Shown one piece after another: positions 33,305 through 40,532 of a stretch of DNA of 41,970 nt (position 1 is the stretch's first letter; each line of letters starts with the position of its first letter). This DNA is from DATKGL01 sp035510795. Its GTDB lineage: Bacteria; Patescibacteriota; Saccharimonadia; Saccharimonadales; UBA4665. The stretch spans positions 1 to 41,970 of the forward strand of contig DATKGL010000022.1 in assembly GCA_035510795.1 (NCBI GenBank), written 5' to 3'. Made by a program: the position numbers and the translations under genes. The notes beneath the pieces are model-generated. The model had not been told where the DNA came from, made no database searches, and saw only the letters and a program-made list of their open reading frames with translations.

Positions 33305-33310
33305 TACAAT
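33305..33310 (+). promoter_or_regulatory. -10-like element before the GTG of the CobO-like gene
   Basis: TACAAT lies six bases before GTG 33317. It is in the 22-base gap after the previous gene. No -35 is clear, so it may be coincidental. Confidence 0.35.
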
Positions 33311-33316
33311 AATTCT

Positions 33317-33886
33317 GTGACATTTGAAAATTATAAAAGTCGCGAGTCAGTGGTAGTTGTTTATACCGGCGAAGGCAAGGGTAAAACCAGTGCTGGTCTG
33401 GGACTTTTAGTTCGCGCTCTGGGCAACCGCAACAAAGTTGCTTTCATCCAGTTCATTAAAGACTGGGGTGTATCTGAGCATATTTTTCTGCGCGACATTC
33501 AACCGCTATATAAAGACCAACTGTATTTTTATAAAGGCGGCAAAGGTTTTTATAAAGCCGGCGAACTGAGTGCTAAATTGGTCAGCGAAGCCCAGCATAA
33601 ACGAGCCGCTCAAGAAACCTATGATCAAGCTTTGTTAGCAGCCACCAGTGGTAAATTTGATCTAGTTATTTGCGATGAGATTAATAACGCCGTTCACGAC
33701 GGATTGCTCAGTTCGACCAAGTTGCGGCAGCTAATTGATAAGCGCACCCCCAAAACAAGTCTCTGCCTAACCGGTCGAGACTTTCCGCGACAGTTATTGC
33801 CGCTCGCGGACATCGTCACCGATATGAAAAAGATAAAGCATCACTTTGATAATAAATATTTGGCAAATAAGGGAATTGATTATTAA
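33317..33886 (+). CDS. CobO/BtuR-like P-loop ATPase (ATP:corrinoid adenosyltransferase family)
   Basis: The 189-residue protein has the P-loop YTGEGKGKTSAGLGL (GEGKGKT at 18-24), KVAFIQFIKDW, and LVICDEINNAVHDGLL as Walker B, matching CobO/CobA ATP:cob(I)alamin adenosyltransferases. GTG 33317 is chosen because homology begins right after it and TACAAT sits six bases upstream; an ATG at 33254 would overlap the previous gene by 41 bases. No cobalamin-dependent enzyme or B12 gene is in the window, so the role (corrinoid salvage or another nucleotidyl transfer) is uncertain. Confidence 0.8.
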   Translation: MTFENYKSRESVVVVYTGEGKGKTSAGLGLLVRALGNRNKVAFIQFIKDWGVSEHIFLRDIQPLYKDQLYFYKGGKGFYKAGELSAKLVSEAQHKRAAQETYDQALLAATSGKFDLVICDEINNAVHDGLLSSTKLRQLIDKRTPKTSLCLTGRDFPRQLLPLADIVTDMKKIKHHFDNKYLANKGIDY

Positions 33887-33888
33887 AT

Positions 33889-34938
33889 ATGGCCATGAAT
33901 CACGAGAAATTGCCGTATCGACCCTCCGAGCAGCCAACGCTCGAGTTTGACAGGATAGCTTTCCTGCTCAATCCGGGTAGTTCGCACTCCGACCGAATGA
34001 CTCGTTTTTTATCGCTTATATTGGAGGAATACGACCCGAAAAAAGTTAAAATCATAAAAACTCAAAAATGTAATTTACCGAGCAAAAGAAACGAAGAAGT
34101 GCTGGCCAGCGAGCTGGAAGCAGGAGATCTGATTATCGCCGCCGGTGGTGATAAAACAGTAAATATCGCAGTTAACGCGCTGGCTCTGGATGGACTGGAT
34201 GAGGATTTGCGCCAAACTCCAATTCTGCCGGCAAGAGGTGGTAAGGTCAGTGTTATGTCAAAATTGCTGACGGGCGCTAACCACCCCGGTAATTTTTTAC
34301 GAGTTATGAGAGAGGGTCTTTTAGTTCCTGTCCGTCCGGTTGCATGCGAAGTTGATCCCGAGAACGAGTACGGCCCATTTACAATCCGTGCCGCCTTTAG
34401 CGTCGGTGTCGGACTTACAGGCATGGTCGTAAAAAATCTGGGGGAAGATAAGTATCGCTACAATTTCCTCTCGAAGAATAAATATACCAGCAAGTTAAAC
34501 GATGCTGCAGCTGCTATCGGCGGTATCGCGACCAGCCCTTTGTTCGACGTAGAAGAAGACCACTTGACTCGGCAGTCATTTGAAGTATTAATTTCCAACG
34601 CCGAGGAAATGGCTGGTGGATTAATGAGGTTCCCAAAAATTAAATTAGCTAAGTCAGAACTATTTCAGGTCGAAATTCCCAAAAAAACCGTTACTACTGT
34701 CGGCCTTAGCGCGGTGCGACTGGCTACGGGCACAATGAGCGGAGACCATATATTAACTGACCCAAGTTCGCCGCCATGGCGGTTAGACTTTACTGTTCAT
34801 CCGCCTGAAGACAGAGAACTGTATGCGCAATTTGACGGCGAGCCATACCAGATATCCGACCCAACCCGTTTCAGCCTGACTCACTCGGAGCAGACATTCC
34901 AAGCCGTCACTTACGAGACTTCACGAAAAGCCGCTTAG
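33889..34938 (+). CDS. Diacylglycerol-kinase-like / YegS-type lipid kinase homologue
   Basis: The 349-residue protein begins a DAGK catalytic domain at IAFLLNPGSSHSDRM, with the nucleotide loop IIAAGGDKTVNIAVNAL (near 84-98). The family motif is GGDGT; here the fourth residue is Lys. ARGGKVSVMSKLLTG and AAFSVGVGLTGMV continue the fold, and the C-terminal beta domain is present. It would phosphorylate a lipid or related alcohol at the membrane face, if the Lys is tolerated. It starts two bases after the CobO-like gene and is probably co-transcribed. A second ATG lies at 33895. Confidence 0.65.
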   Translation: MAMNHEKLPYRPSEQPTLEFDRIAFLLNPGSSHSDRMTRFLSLILEEYDPKKVKIIKTQKCNLPSKRNEEVLASELEAGDLIIAAGGDKTVNIAVNALALDGLDEDLRQTPILPARGGKVSVMSKLLTGANHPGNFLRVMREGLLVPVRPVACEVDPENEYGPFTIRAAFSVGVGLTGMVVKNLGEDKYRYNFLSKNKYTSKLNDAAAAIGGIATSPLFDVEEDHLTRQSFEVLISNAEEMAGGLMRFPKIKLAKSELFQVEIPKKTVTTVGLSAVRLATGTMSGDHILTDPSSPPWRLDFTVHPPEDRELYAQFDGEPYQISDPTRFSLTHSEQTFQAVTYETSRKAA

Positions 34939-34947
34939 ACCGTATGG

Positions 34948-35739
34948 TTAATTAGCTTTTGTGCGTTTTTCTATCAACAGCATTATTGGCGAGCAAACGT
35001 ACAGCAAAACTGCCGTCGCCCAACAAATTATCCATGACCAAAGTTTATGAACTCTCAAGGTCTGTGGCCACAGCATCAAGAACGGCCACTGCTGAGCTCG
35101 GTCAGGTCCACTAATTCGCCTGGCCATGACGCCCACTTTTAGGTGGGGCAGATATACTATTTTGAACCCGCCCCGATGAGCATGAACTGCCAAATCCATA
35201 TCTTCATGAATGTCGGTCCGGCTACAAGTGGATGACTTTATTTTCTGCCAGATCGTCTTTGGCATGGCCATATTTGACCCATACAAAATATAGTGACCCA
35301 GCAGCAGCCAGTTAAAACGAATGGCGATCTGCTCGCCAAACCGTCCGCTGAAGTTGGGCATATGGAGATTATAAAAATAGGCGTAGCCGGTGCAAGCACT
35401 GTTTAAGTTGTCCTCTTTCGAGTAAAAATCTAGAATTTTCTCAACCCAGTTCTCCGGCAAAATCGTATCGGCGTCAATCCGACCGATAACGTCGCCTTGG
35501 GCATTATCAAAACCGGCGTTGCGAGCAAAGACGATACCTTGGCGAGTTTCATTTATAACTCGGACTCGGTTAAACCCAGCGGCAACCTCGGCAGTCTTAT
35601 CAGTTGAATTATTATTAACCACCAGTACTTCCAGCGGTTTTACCGTCTGAGCTTCAATAGCTTTGAGACAGGTCTCTAAATAGCGCTCTTCGTTGTAAGC
35701 TGGTATAACTAAGCTTAGGCTTAATTGTTTTTTGGGCAT
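34948..35739 (-). CDS. Family 2 glycosyltransferase
   Basis: The 263-residue protein has the GT-A start LSLVIPAYNEERYLETCLKAI, VNNNSTDKTAEVA, the metal-binding GRIDADTILPENW and DIHEDMDLAVHAHRGGF near the catalytic base. A C-terminal hydrophobic segment (WIICWATAVLLYVCSPIMLLI) anchors it to the membrane. It likely builds a cell-envelope polysaccharide or glycolipid; donor and acceptor are unknown. It diverges from the glycosidase-like gene across only 17 bp. Confidence 0.88.
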   Translation of the reverse strand: MPKKQLSLSLVIPAYNEERYLETCLKAIEAQTVKPLEVLVVNNNSTDKTAEVAAGFNRVRVINETRQGIVFARNAGFDNAQGDVIGRIDADTILPENWVEKILDFYSKEDNLNSACTGYAYFYNLHMPNFSGRFGEQIAIRFNWLLLGHYILYGSNMAMPKTIWQKIKSSTCSRTDIHEDMDLAVHAHRGGFKIVYLPHLKVGVMARRISGPDRAQQWPFLMLWPQTLRVHKLWSWIICWATAVLLYVCSPIMLLIEKRTKAN

Positions 35740-35756
35740 AAAATTAGTCTAACTTT
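35740..35756. promoter_or_regulatory. 17-bp bidirectional promoter with overlapping -10 elements
   Basis: The whole gap between two divergent ATGs contains TAGTCTA (35745-35751). Plus-strand TAGTCT lies six bases before the ATG at 35757. Minus-strand TAGACT lies six bases before the ATG at 35739. Both genes would be leaderless with +1 sites 18 bp apart. Confidence 0.5.
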
Positions 35757-36884
35757 ATGTTGAACCAATTACTATCTTACAAAAAAATCCTGCTTAAGCG
35801 CTTGCATCATTTGCCCAGCACCATTTGGCAAAGTTACCGCTACTATTGGCAAAGAAACATCTGGCATAAAATTATTGTTATTTTGATCGTATTCATCGGC
35901 TTATGTTTGGGAACTATGTATGGTATCGCCCGCTGGTATATCGCCAGCGAGTCTAGTCAGCCGCTTGATCTAGGTGTCACATTTATTCCGGATTACGCCC
36001 AGAGCCTAGGCCTCAACCCCAACACCACACTCAGCGCTTTATTAAATGGCCTAGGGGTCAAACAGCTCCGTTTAACAAGCTACTGGAATGATATCGAGAC
36101 ATCACCTAATAATTTCAACTTTTCTGAGCTTGACAGCGAATTCCAGCTGGCTCAAGCAGCCCATGCCAAAGTTACCTTAACTCTCGGCCTGCGTCAGCCG
36201 CGTTGGCCGGAATGCCACGCGCCGTCTTGGGCGACCAACGAACCGGCTAGTGTCTGGGAACCTCAACTCTATTCATTTATTGAAACTGTCGTCAACCGCT
36301 ATAAAAACTCACCCAGTCTAGAAAATTATCAGCTGGAAAATGAGTACTTTCTTAAGGGCTTCGGGCAATGCACAGACTTCAGCCGGACAAGACTAATTAC
36401 CGAGTACAACTTAGTCACGACAGCTGACCCTACCCATCCGATAATCATCGGCCGCAGCAATAATGCGCTTGGTTTCCCGATCGGCCAACCGCAACCGAGT
36501 GAGTTCGGTATTTCAATCTATAAACGGGTTTGGGACACGCACACCCACCGCTACTTTGAATATCCAATCCCGGCTTGGTTTTATGCTTTCCTGGCCGGCG
36601 TACAAAAAATCTTCCTTCATAAAGACATGATAATCGATGAGCTGCAGTCTGAGGCCTGGCCGCCGCACGGTCAAACGATCCCCAACACTACTCTCGCCGA
36701 GCAAAACAAATCAATGAATGCCTCTATCCTAAAAGCACGCATCCAATACGGTGAAGCAACCGGTATGAAAACGATATACTTGTGGGGATCCGAATACTGG
36801 TACTACCGGATGGTCACACTTCATGATCCAAGCCTTTGGAACGTCGCCAAACAGGCTATCTATACCGCCAACACATGTAAGTAG
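35757..36884 (+). CDS. Membrane-anchored TIM-barrel glycosidase-like protein
   Basis: The 375-residue protein has a basic cytoplasmic start, one membrane anchor (about 40-62) and an exported (beta/alpha)8-like domain. GVKQLRLTSYWNDIETSPNNFNFSELD is the typical strand-helix pattern of clan GH-A enzymes. QLENEYF near 196 matches the acid/base NE motif, and IDELQSEAW near 295 offers the nucleophile Glu. LGLRQPRWPECHAPSWA resembles GH5/GH39/GH42 loops. It may cleave a surface or host glycan; the substrate is unknown. It faces the GT2 gene across a 17-bp shared promoter. Confidence 0.7.
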   Translation: MLNQLLSYKKILLKRLHHLPSTIWQSYRYYWQRNIWHKIIVILIVFIGLCLGTMYGIARWYIASESSQPLDLGVTFIPDYAQSLGLNPNTTLSALLNGLGVKQLRLTSYWNDIETSPNNFNFSELDSEFQLAQAAHAKVTLTLGLRQPRWPECHAPSWATNEPASVWEPQLYSFIETVVNRYKNSPSLENYQLENEYFLKGFGQCTDFSRTRLITEYNLVTTADPTHPIIIGRSNNALGFPIGQPQPSEFGISIYKRVWDTHTHRYFEYPIPAWFYAFLAGVQKIFLHKDMIIDELQSEAWPPHGQTIPNTTLAEQNKSMNASILKARIQYGEATGMKTIYLWGSEYWYYRMVTLHDPSLWNVAKQAIYTANTCK

Positions 36885-36936
36885 TTATCCTTTAATCTAG
36901 CCACCGGAGGGGTTTTGAGTCATACTTATTTCTGTG

Positions 36937-37398
36937 ATGGCCAAGAAGAAAACTTCACCAGTTAAACGAATTGTCAACCGCCGGGCAAAATTTGATTACG
37001 AGCTCGATGATTCTATCGTTGTTGGCCTGCAACTGACAGGCGCTGAGACAAAAGCGCTGCGAATGGGGCAGGGCCAACTCAGAGGCGCCTATGTCACCGT
37101 TAAAAATGACGAACTTTGGTTAGTTAATTCAATGATAGCCGGAGGAAAAGGAATCCTTATTACCGAAACAGATAAAACTCGTGCCCGCAAATTATTAGCC
37201 AAGAGAAAAGAAATCGACAGCTTGGTACAAGCCAAACAACAAGGAAGGACTATAGTTCCGCTTGAAATTCTATCCAATCGCAAGTTTATTAAACTGAGAA
37301 TATCAGTTGGAAAGGGTAAGAAGTTATACGATAAAAGACTAGTGATCAAGAAAAGAGACGAGCAACGTAAAATTAGTAGTGGTTACAGGATCTCTTAA
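36937..37398 (+). CDS. smpB: SsrA-binding protein SmpB
   Basis: The 153-residue protein is SmpB, which carries tmRNA to stalled ribosomes. It has IVNRRAKFDYELDDSIVVGLQLTGAETKALRMGQGQLRGAYV, LLAKRKEIDSLV and IKLRISVGKGKKLYDKR; the lysine-rich tail (LVIKKRDEQRKISSGYRIS) enters the mRNA channel. ATG 36937 is preferred to the adjacent GTG 36934. No tmRNA gene is in this window. It precedes tRNA-Asn, which has its own promoter. Confidence 0.95.
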   Translation: MAKKKTSPVKRIVNRRAKFDYELDDSIVVGLQLTGAETKALRMGQGQLRGAYVTVKNDELWLVNSMIAGGKGILITETDKTRARKLLAKRKEIDSLVQAKQQGRTIVPLEILSNRKFIKLRISVGKGKKLYDKRLVIKKRDEQRKISSGYRIS

Positions 37399-37411
37399 AA
37401 ACTGTACAACA

Positions 37412-37440
37412 TTGCCTGAGATAGTTTAGTTAGCTATAAT
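37412..37440 (+). promoter_or_regulatory. tRNA-Asn promoter
   Basis: TTGCCT (37412-37417), a 17-base spacer and perfect TATAAT (37435-37440) place +1 near 37447, seven bases before the mature tRNA. Confidence 0.65.
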
Positions 37441-37453
37441 CCACATGTGTTAT

Positions 37454-37528
37454 TCCGGGGTAGCTCAGCGGTAGAGCGAGGGACTGTTAATCCCCAGGTC
37501 GCTGGTTCGAATCCAGTCCCCGGAGCCA
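37454..37528 (+). tRNA. tRNA-Asn (anticodon GTT)
   Basis: The 75 bases fold as a cloverleaf: acceptor TCCGGGG/CCCCGGA, D arm GCTCAGCGGTAGAGC, anticodon stem AGGGA/TCCCC (first pair A-C mismatched) with loop CTGTTAA (anticodon GTT), T arm GCTGG-TTCGAAT-CCAGT, discriminator G and an encoded CCA. It has its own promoter and is followed by an intrinsic terminator. Confidence 0.95.
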
Positions 37529-37537
37529 GACCAAGCA

Positions 37538-37616
37538 CTAACAGAGGTAGACCGGGTTCCATGACCGGTCTTTCTTTATTTTTGAGAATCACCTCTGAAA
37601 AATCTACCCCTGTTAG
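37538..37616. repeat. Inverted repeat enclosing the tRNA terminator
   Basis: CTAACAGAGGTAG (37538-37550) and CTACCCCTGTTAG (37604-37616) are complementary at 12 of 13 positions, with the terminator hairpin between them. The right arm ends two bases before a tRNA-like fragment. It may be the footprint of a mobile element end or a long hairpin. Confidence 0.5.
37549..37583 (+). terminator. tRNA-Asn terminator
   Basis: AGACCGG, a nine-base loop and CCGGTCT are followed by a T-rich tail (TTCTTTATTTTT). Confidence 0.75.
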
Positions 37617-37617
37617 C

Positions 37618-37636
37618 GGTTCGAATCCAGTTCCCG
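37618..37636 (+). repeat. tRNA-Asn T-arm fragment
   Basis: GGTTCGAATCCAGTTCCCG matches the tRNA-Asn T-arm and acceptor start at 18 of 19 positions. No other tRNA arms surround it. It is a likely relic of recombination at the tRNA 3' end. Nothing gene-like is seen between 37529 and 37773. Confidence 0.6.
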
Positions 37637-37751
37637 TTATTGTCAAAGTTGGTTGGAACTGTTCAAATAGCAGATTTTCTAGACTTTGCCTCTGTTGTTT
37701 GGTTCCAGAAACGACCAGTTGAGCCTATGGCAACCAAGCAGGCGAAAAGGC

Positions 37752-37770
37752 GACCGGGTTCCATGACCGG
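37752..37770. repeat. Second copy of the GACCGG terminator element
   Basis: GACCGGGTTCCATGACCGG is identical over 19 bases to 37550-37568 in the tRNA terminator. Here it lies four bases beyond the stop of the DUF6155-like gene and may act as that operon's weak terminator. The exact direct repeat suggests duplication when the adjacent DNA was acquired. Confidence 0.65.
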
Positions 37771-37773
37771 CTA

Positions 37774-38280
37774 CTACTTAAAATACTGGCTGTAGAGATA
37801 CTCAATATTATCAGCAAAGCCCCAACCAATGCCGTTCGTGTCTCGTACAATTTTCTCAGCTCTATTAACAAACATACTCTCGAGATGATGTTTTTTGATA
37901 TTTTTCAAAGCTCGTTCGAACATACTTTCTATGCTCATGTAAAAAGGCTCGTCGATGTCACCAAATGAATTAGTGAACATCACGCCTTGCTCAACGTAAA
38001 ATAACTCGAGATCTATCTGGTGCGTTATGTTGGCCTGCACTTTAGCAAATTCCAGCACTGCTTTACGCCCCATCCCAAGACGAAGCGGACCAGGCTTGCC
38101 AGTTCTAGTGAAAAACTCACGTTTTACACGCTCTTTATATGAAACCAGCACATCTTCCGTTTTATGGGGCTCAAGTCTTGCTTGGTAGTACTCCTTGACC
38201 TGTCTAAAGCGCCTATTAAGCTGTTGTATTTCTTCAATTAACTCTTCTTTAGTCATATTTACTAAATACTGTTTGAGCAC
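37774..38280 (-). CDS. DUF6155-like hypothetical protein
   Basis: The 168-residue helical protein begins VLKQYLVNMTKEELIEEIQQLNRRFRQVKEYYQARL, which resembles the DUF6155 family; function unknown. GTG 38280 is preceded by GGAGG six bases upstream, overlapping the stop of the helicase gene (TAGGAGG), so it is the last gene of the primase-helicase operon. A charged middle segment (VSYKERVKREFFTRTGKPGPLRLGMGRKAVLEFAKV) could bind nucleic acid, but that is a guess. Confidence 0.6.
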   Translation of the reverse strand: MLKQYLVNMTKEELIEEIQQLNRRFRQVKEYYQARLEPHKTEDVLVSYKERVKREFFTRTGKPGPLRLGMGRKAVLEFAKVQANITHQIDLELFYVEQGVMFTNSFGDIDEPFYMSIESMFERALKNIKKHHLESMFVNRAEKIVRDTNGIGWGFADNIEYLYSQYFK

Positions 38281-38289
38281 GCCCGCCTC

Positions 38290-40413
38290 CTACAACTTGT
38301 TATAAACTCGTTTCCGCTGCTTAAACTGCCGGTCGAGAAAAGGGATACGCTGATCGTGATAGTCAATCAATACCTTGGGGCTAGAGCTATGCATCAATCG
38401 GCCGACGTATTGAGTGATCTTACCTTCAAATGCGAGCGGAAAGACAAACATTAGAGCCTCAATGTTCGGAATGTTCATACCCTCACCAAAAATTTGACCA
38501 GTGGCCAACAAAACTTGATAGTGTCCGTCCTGAATTTGTTTGAGTTTTGAAGTGCGGCTGGCAGCTGAATCATCGCCGGTAAAGATCGTTGTTTCACACC
38601 TACCCTTAAGATATAGGTCAAGGATTTTCAGATGTTCCTTACGCTCGCTAAGCACTAAGATCTTCCGTTTTAGCGCAACTTGTTCGAGAATATCCCTGAC
38701 GATCAATTCATTTCTGGTAGTGTCATAGCTAATAACCTTGGCAATCAGATCGAAGTGATCGGTTTTCCAGTTGAACGGGATGTTAAGACTTGTTTCTTGA
38801 ATGACCACATCGAACTTTTTGCGATTGGCCGGTTTGTCGCCATCTACAAAATCGGCCATATTAGCGATAATGTCGCCGATATAGACGTAAATCAGCTGTT
38901 CGTCGTTATGCTGTCGCTTCGGCGTGGCCGTCAAACCATACAGATACTCAGGGTTGAGGTGGGCGATAACATTTCGAAATGTCTTGGCAGGAATATGATG
39001 ACACTCATCAACAATAATCGTGCCAAATTTATCGCGTAGGTCCTTCATATCCTCCGGTTTCACTCTGGCAAAACTTTGCAGCAAGCCAACGGTGATCTCC
39101 TTGCCGGTCGACTTCTTGGCGCTCGAAAACCGACCAATATGAGCTTTGGGCACATTGAGGTACGTCTGGATGCGCTCCACCCACTGATCGAGCAGTTGCT
39201 TGCGATGAACCAGCACCAACGTTGGCTTCTGGTGCCGAGCAATAAGTTCCATGCCGATCATAGTCTTGCCGCTGCCAGGTGGGGCAACAATAACACCCTG
39301 CCTGGCGGCCATAGCAGCAGCAACGATCTGCTCTTGCTGCTCGGTCAGCTTGATGTGGCTTTTGAACTTACAGTCTGTTAGCTTGGGGGTTACGAAACTG
39401 ATATCGTACTTGGTATCGTTTTCGTACAAGAACTTCAGCAACCTCGAGAGGAAGCCTCGTGGCAATGAGATAACTTTGTCAGATTCATCAATTAGGCGGA
39501 AATATTTCTGCACCTGATACAGTGACATGCCTAGCCGCTTTTTGGTCAAGTACTCAGTATTGAGAAAATTGAGCTCTTCTTTGAGATAGCCAACAAGCAC
39601 GCCATTCAGCTGTGATTTATTCAGGGTAATGTTTTGACCGACCGAGATTTTTAGCTTCTTGTTTTTGGTAGTGCTGGTGGATTCATCATTCGTGTTACCG
39701 CTTGCTTTGTCGTAGGCCGCATCAAGTTCTTTGGTCGAGTGGCGTTTGACAGTTTTCAGAATTTCAAACTGATCCTCAAAAGGTGTTCCGGTGCTCGGAT
39801 TGATAAACACCGTGTTGCCCGCTCGAACTGACTCACCCTGAAACGGCAGGGCAATCAGATTACCAAAGCCGTCTTTGGCAATAGCGTCCTGGTTGGGGAA
39901 CAGCCGGTCAAAGCTGGCTTCTTTATCGAAAGCGGATAGCTTCAAGACTTTACGTACAACTTCCAGTCCGATCACTCGACTTTTATGGCATGGGTAGGCA
40001 TCTTTGAAGAAAACCCAAACGTGGCCGCCATTCCCTGACCGTGACCGTTCAATGAATGATGTAAGCCCGAGCTTAGTCATTTCCTCTTGGTAGTTCCGAC
40101 TGTCTTCAAGCCAATTTTCTTTATCAAAATCCGCAGCAAGGAAATGAGAGGTGTTATCTTCCAAAATAGGGTAGATGCCGATGGTGATCTGGCCAGTGAG
40201 GTGTTTCAGAATAATTTCATCGGCCAGTGGCGTGAGCTTCTTATTTTTGAATGTTGCCATTCTGCCACCGTTGGCTTTGTGAGCATTGAACTCGTCCCAG
40301 TTGAGTGTATGTTCAGGAAAGTAAGCGCCAGTTGTTGGGCTACGTTTTGCAAATACGTCGTCACGTCCCCGGAACAGTGATCGATAAAGTCTGATCTTAT
40401 CGCTAGGCTGCAT
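38290..40413 (-). CDS. TOTE-type primase-like (AEP) domain fused to SF2 helicase
   Basis: The 707-residue protein has an N-terminal archaeo-eukaryotic primase-like domain (about 30-220): FLAADFD with the Asp95-x-Asp97 metal pair, ERSRSGNGGHVWVFF with His131, and FDRLFPNQD. This is the AEP variant described in TOTE conflict systems. A linker of about 120 residues precedes an SF2 helicase: APPGSGKT (377-384), DECH (469-472), TAT (495-497), ATGQIFGEGMNIPN and QYVGRLMHS (668-676; the final family Arg is His here). It likely senses or processes foreign nucleic acid using NTPs. TOTE systems usually include a nuclease, and none is recognised beside it. Its ATG overlaps the 37-codon gene by 11 bases. 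Confidence 0.8.
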   Translation of the reverse strand: MQPSDKIRLYRSLFRGRDDVFAKRSPTTGAYFPEHTLNWDEFNAHKANGGRMATFKNKKLTPLADEIILKHLTGQITIGIYPILEDNTSHFLAADFDKENWLEDSRNYQEEMTKLGLTSFIERSRSGNGGHVWVFFKDAYPCHKSRVIGLEVVRKVLKLSAFDKEASFDRLFPNQDAIAKDGFGNLIALPFQGESVRAGNTVFINPSTGTPFEDQFEILKTVKRHSTKELDAAYDKASGNTNDESTSTTKNKKLKISVGQNITLNKSQLNGVLVGYLKEELNFLNTEYLTKKRLGMSLYQVQKYFRLIDESDKVISLPRGFLSRLLKFLYENDTKYDISFVTPKLTDCKFKSHIKLTEQQEQIVAAAMAARQGVIVAPPGSGKTMIGMELIARHQKPTLVLVHRKQLLDQWVERIQTYLNVPKAHIGRFSSAKKSTGKEITVGLLQSFARVKPEDMKDLRDKFGTIIVDECHHIPAKTFRNVIAHLNPEYLYGLTATPKRQHNDEQLIYVYIGDIIANMADFVDGDKPANRKKFDVVIQETSLNIPFNWKTDHFDLIAKVISYDTTRNELIVRDILEQVALKRKILVLSERKEHLKILDLYLKGRCETTIFTGDDSAASRTSKLKQIQDGHYQVLLATGQIFGEGMNIPNIEALMFVFPLAFEGKITQYVGRLMHSSSPKVLIDYHDQRIPFLDRQFKQRKRVYNKL

Positions 40414-40516
40414 GGTTGCAACTTTCTGTAACGCGTACTTCTTCCAAATCCTCAGCCGTCAATATGCTTTCAAGCTGGGTACCTCGAATTGCGACGTTGA
40501 TTGCTTTGGTATTCAT
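40403..40516 (-). CDS. 37-codon gene upstream of the primase-helicase
   Basis: ATG 40516 follows GGAGGA with eight-base spacing, a strong Shine-Dalgarno, and the frame (MNTKAINVAIRGTQLESILT...) ends at 40403, overlapping the helicase start by 11 bases. It is too short for a recognised fold. It could be a translational coupler for the helicase or a small regulator. It starts 16 bases after the metallophosphoesterase stop. Confidence 0.55.
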   Translation of the reverse strand: MNTKAINVAIRGTQLESILTAEDLEEVRVTESCNHAA

Positions 40517-40532
40517 CAACGAATCCTCCATG

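Noticed and set aside
37447..37722. A 91-codon plus-strand frame across the tRNA and its downstream region
   Set aside because: It translates the tRNA-Asn gene and its terminator (AVERGTVNPQVAGSNPVPGA is a typical tRNA translation artefact).
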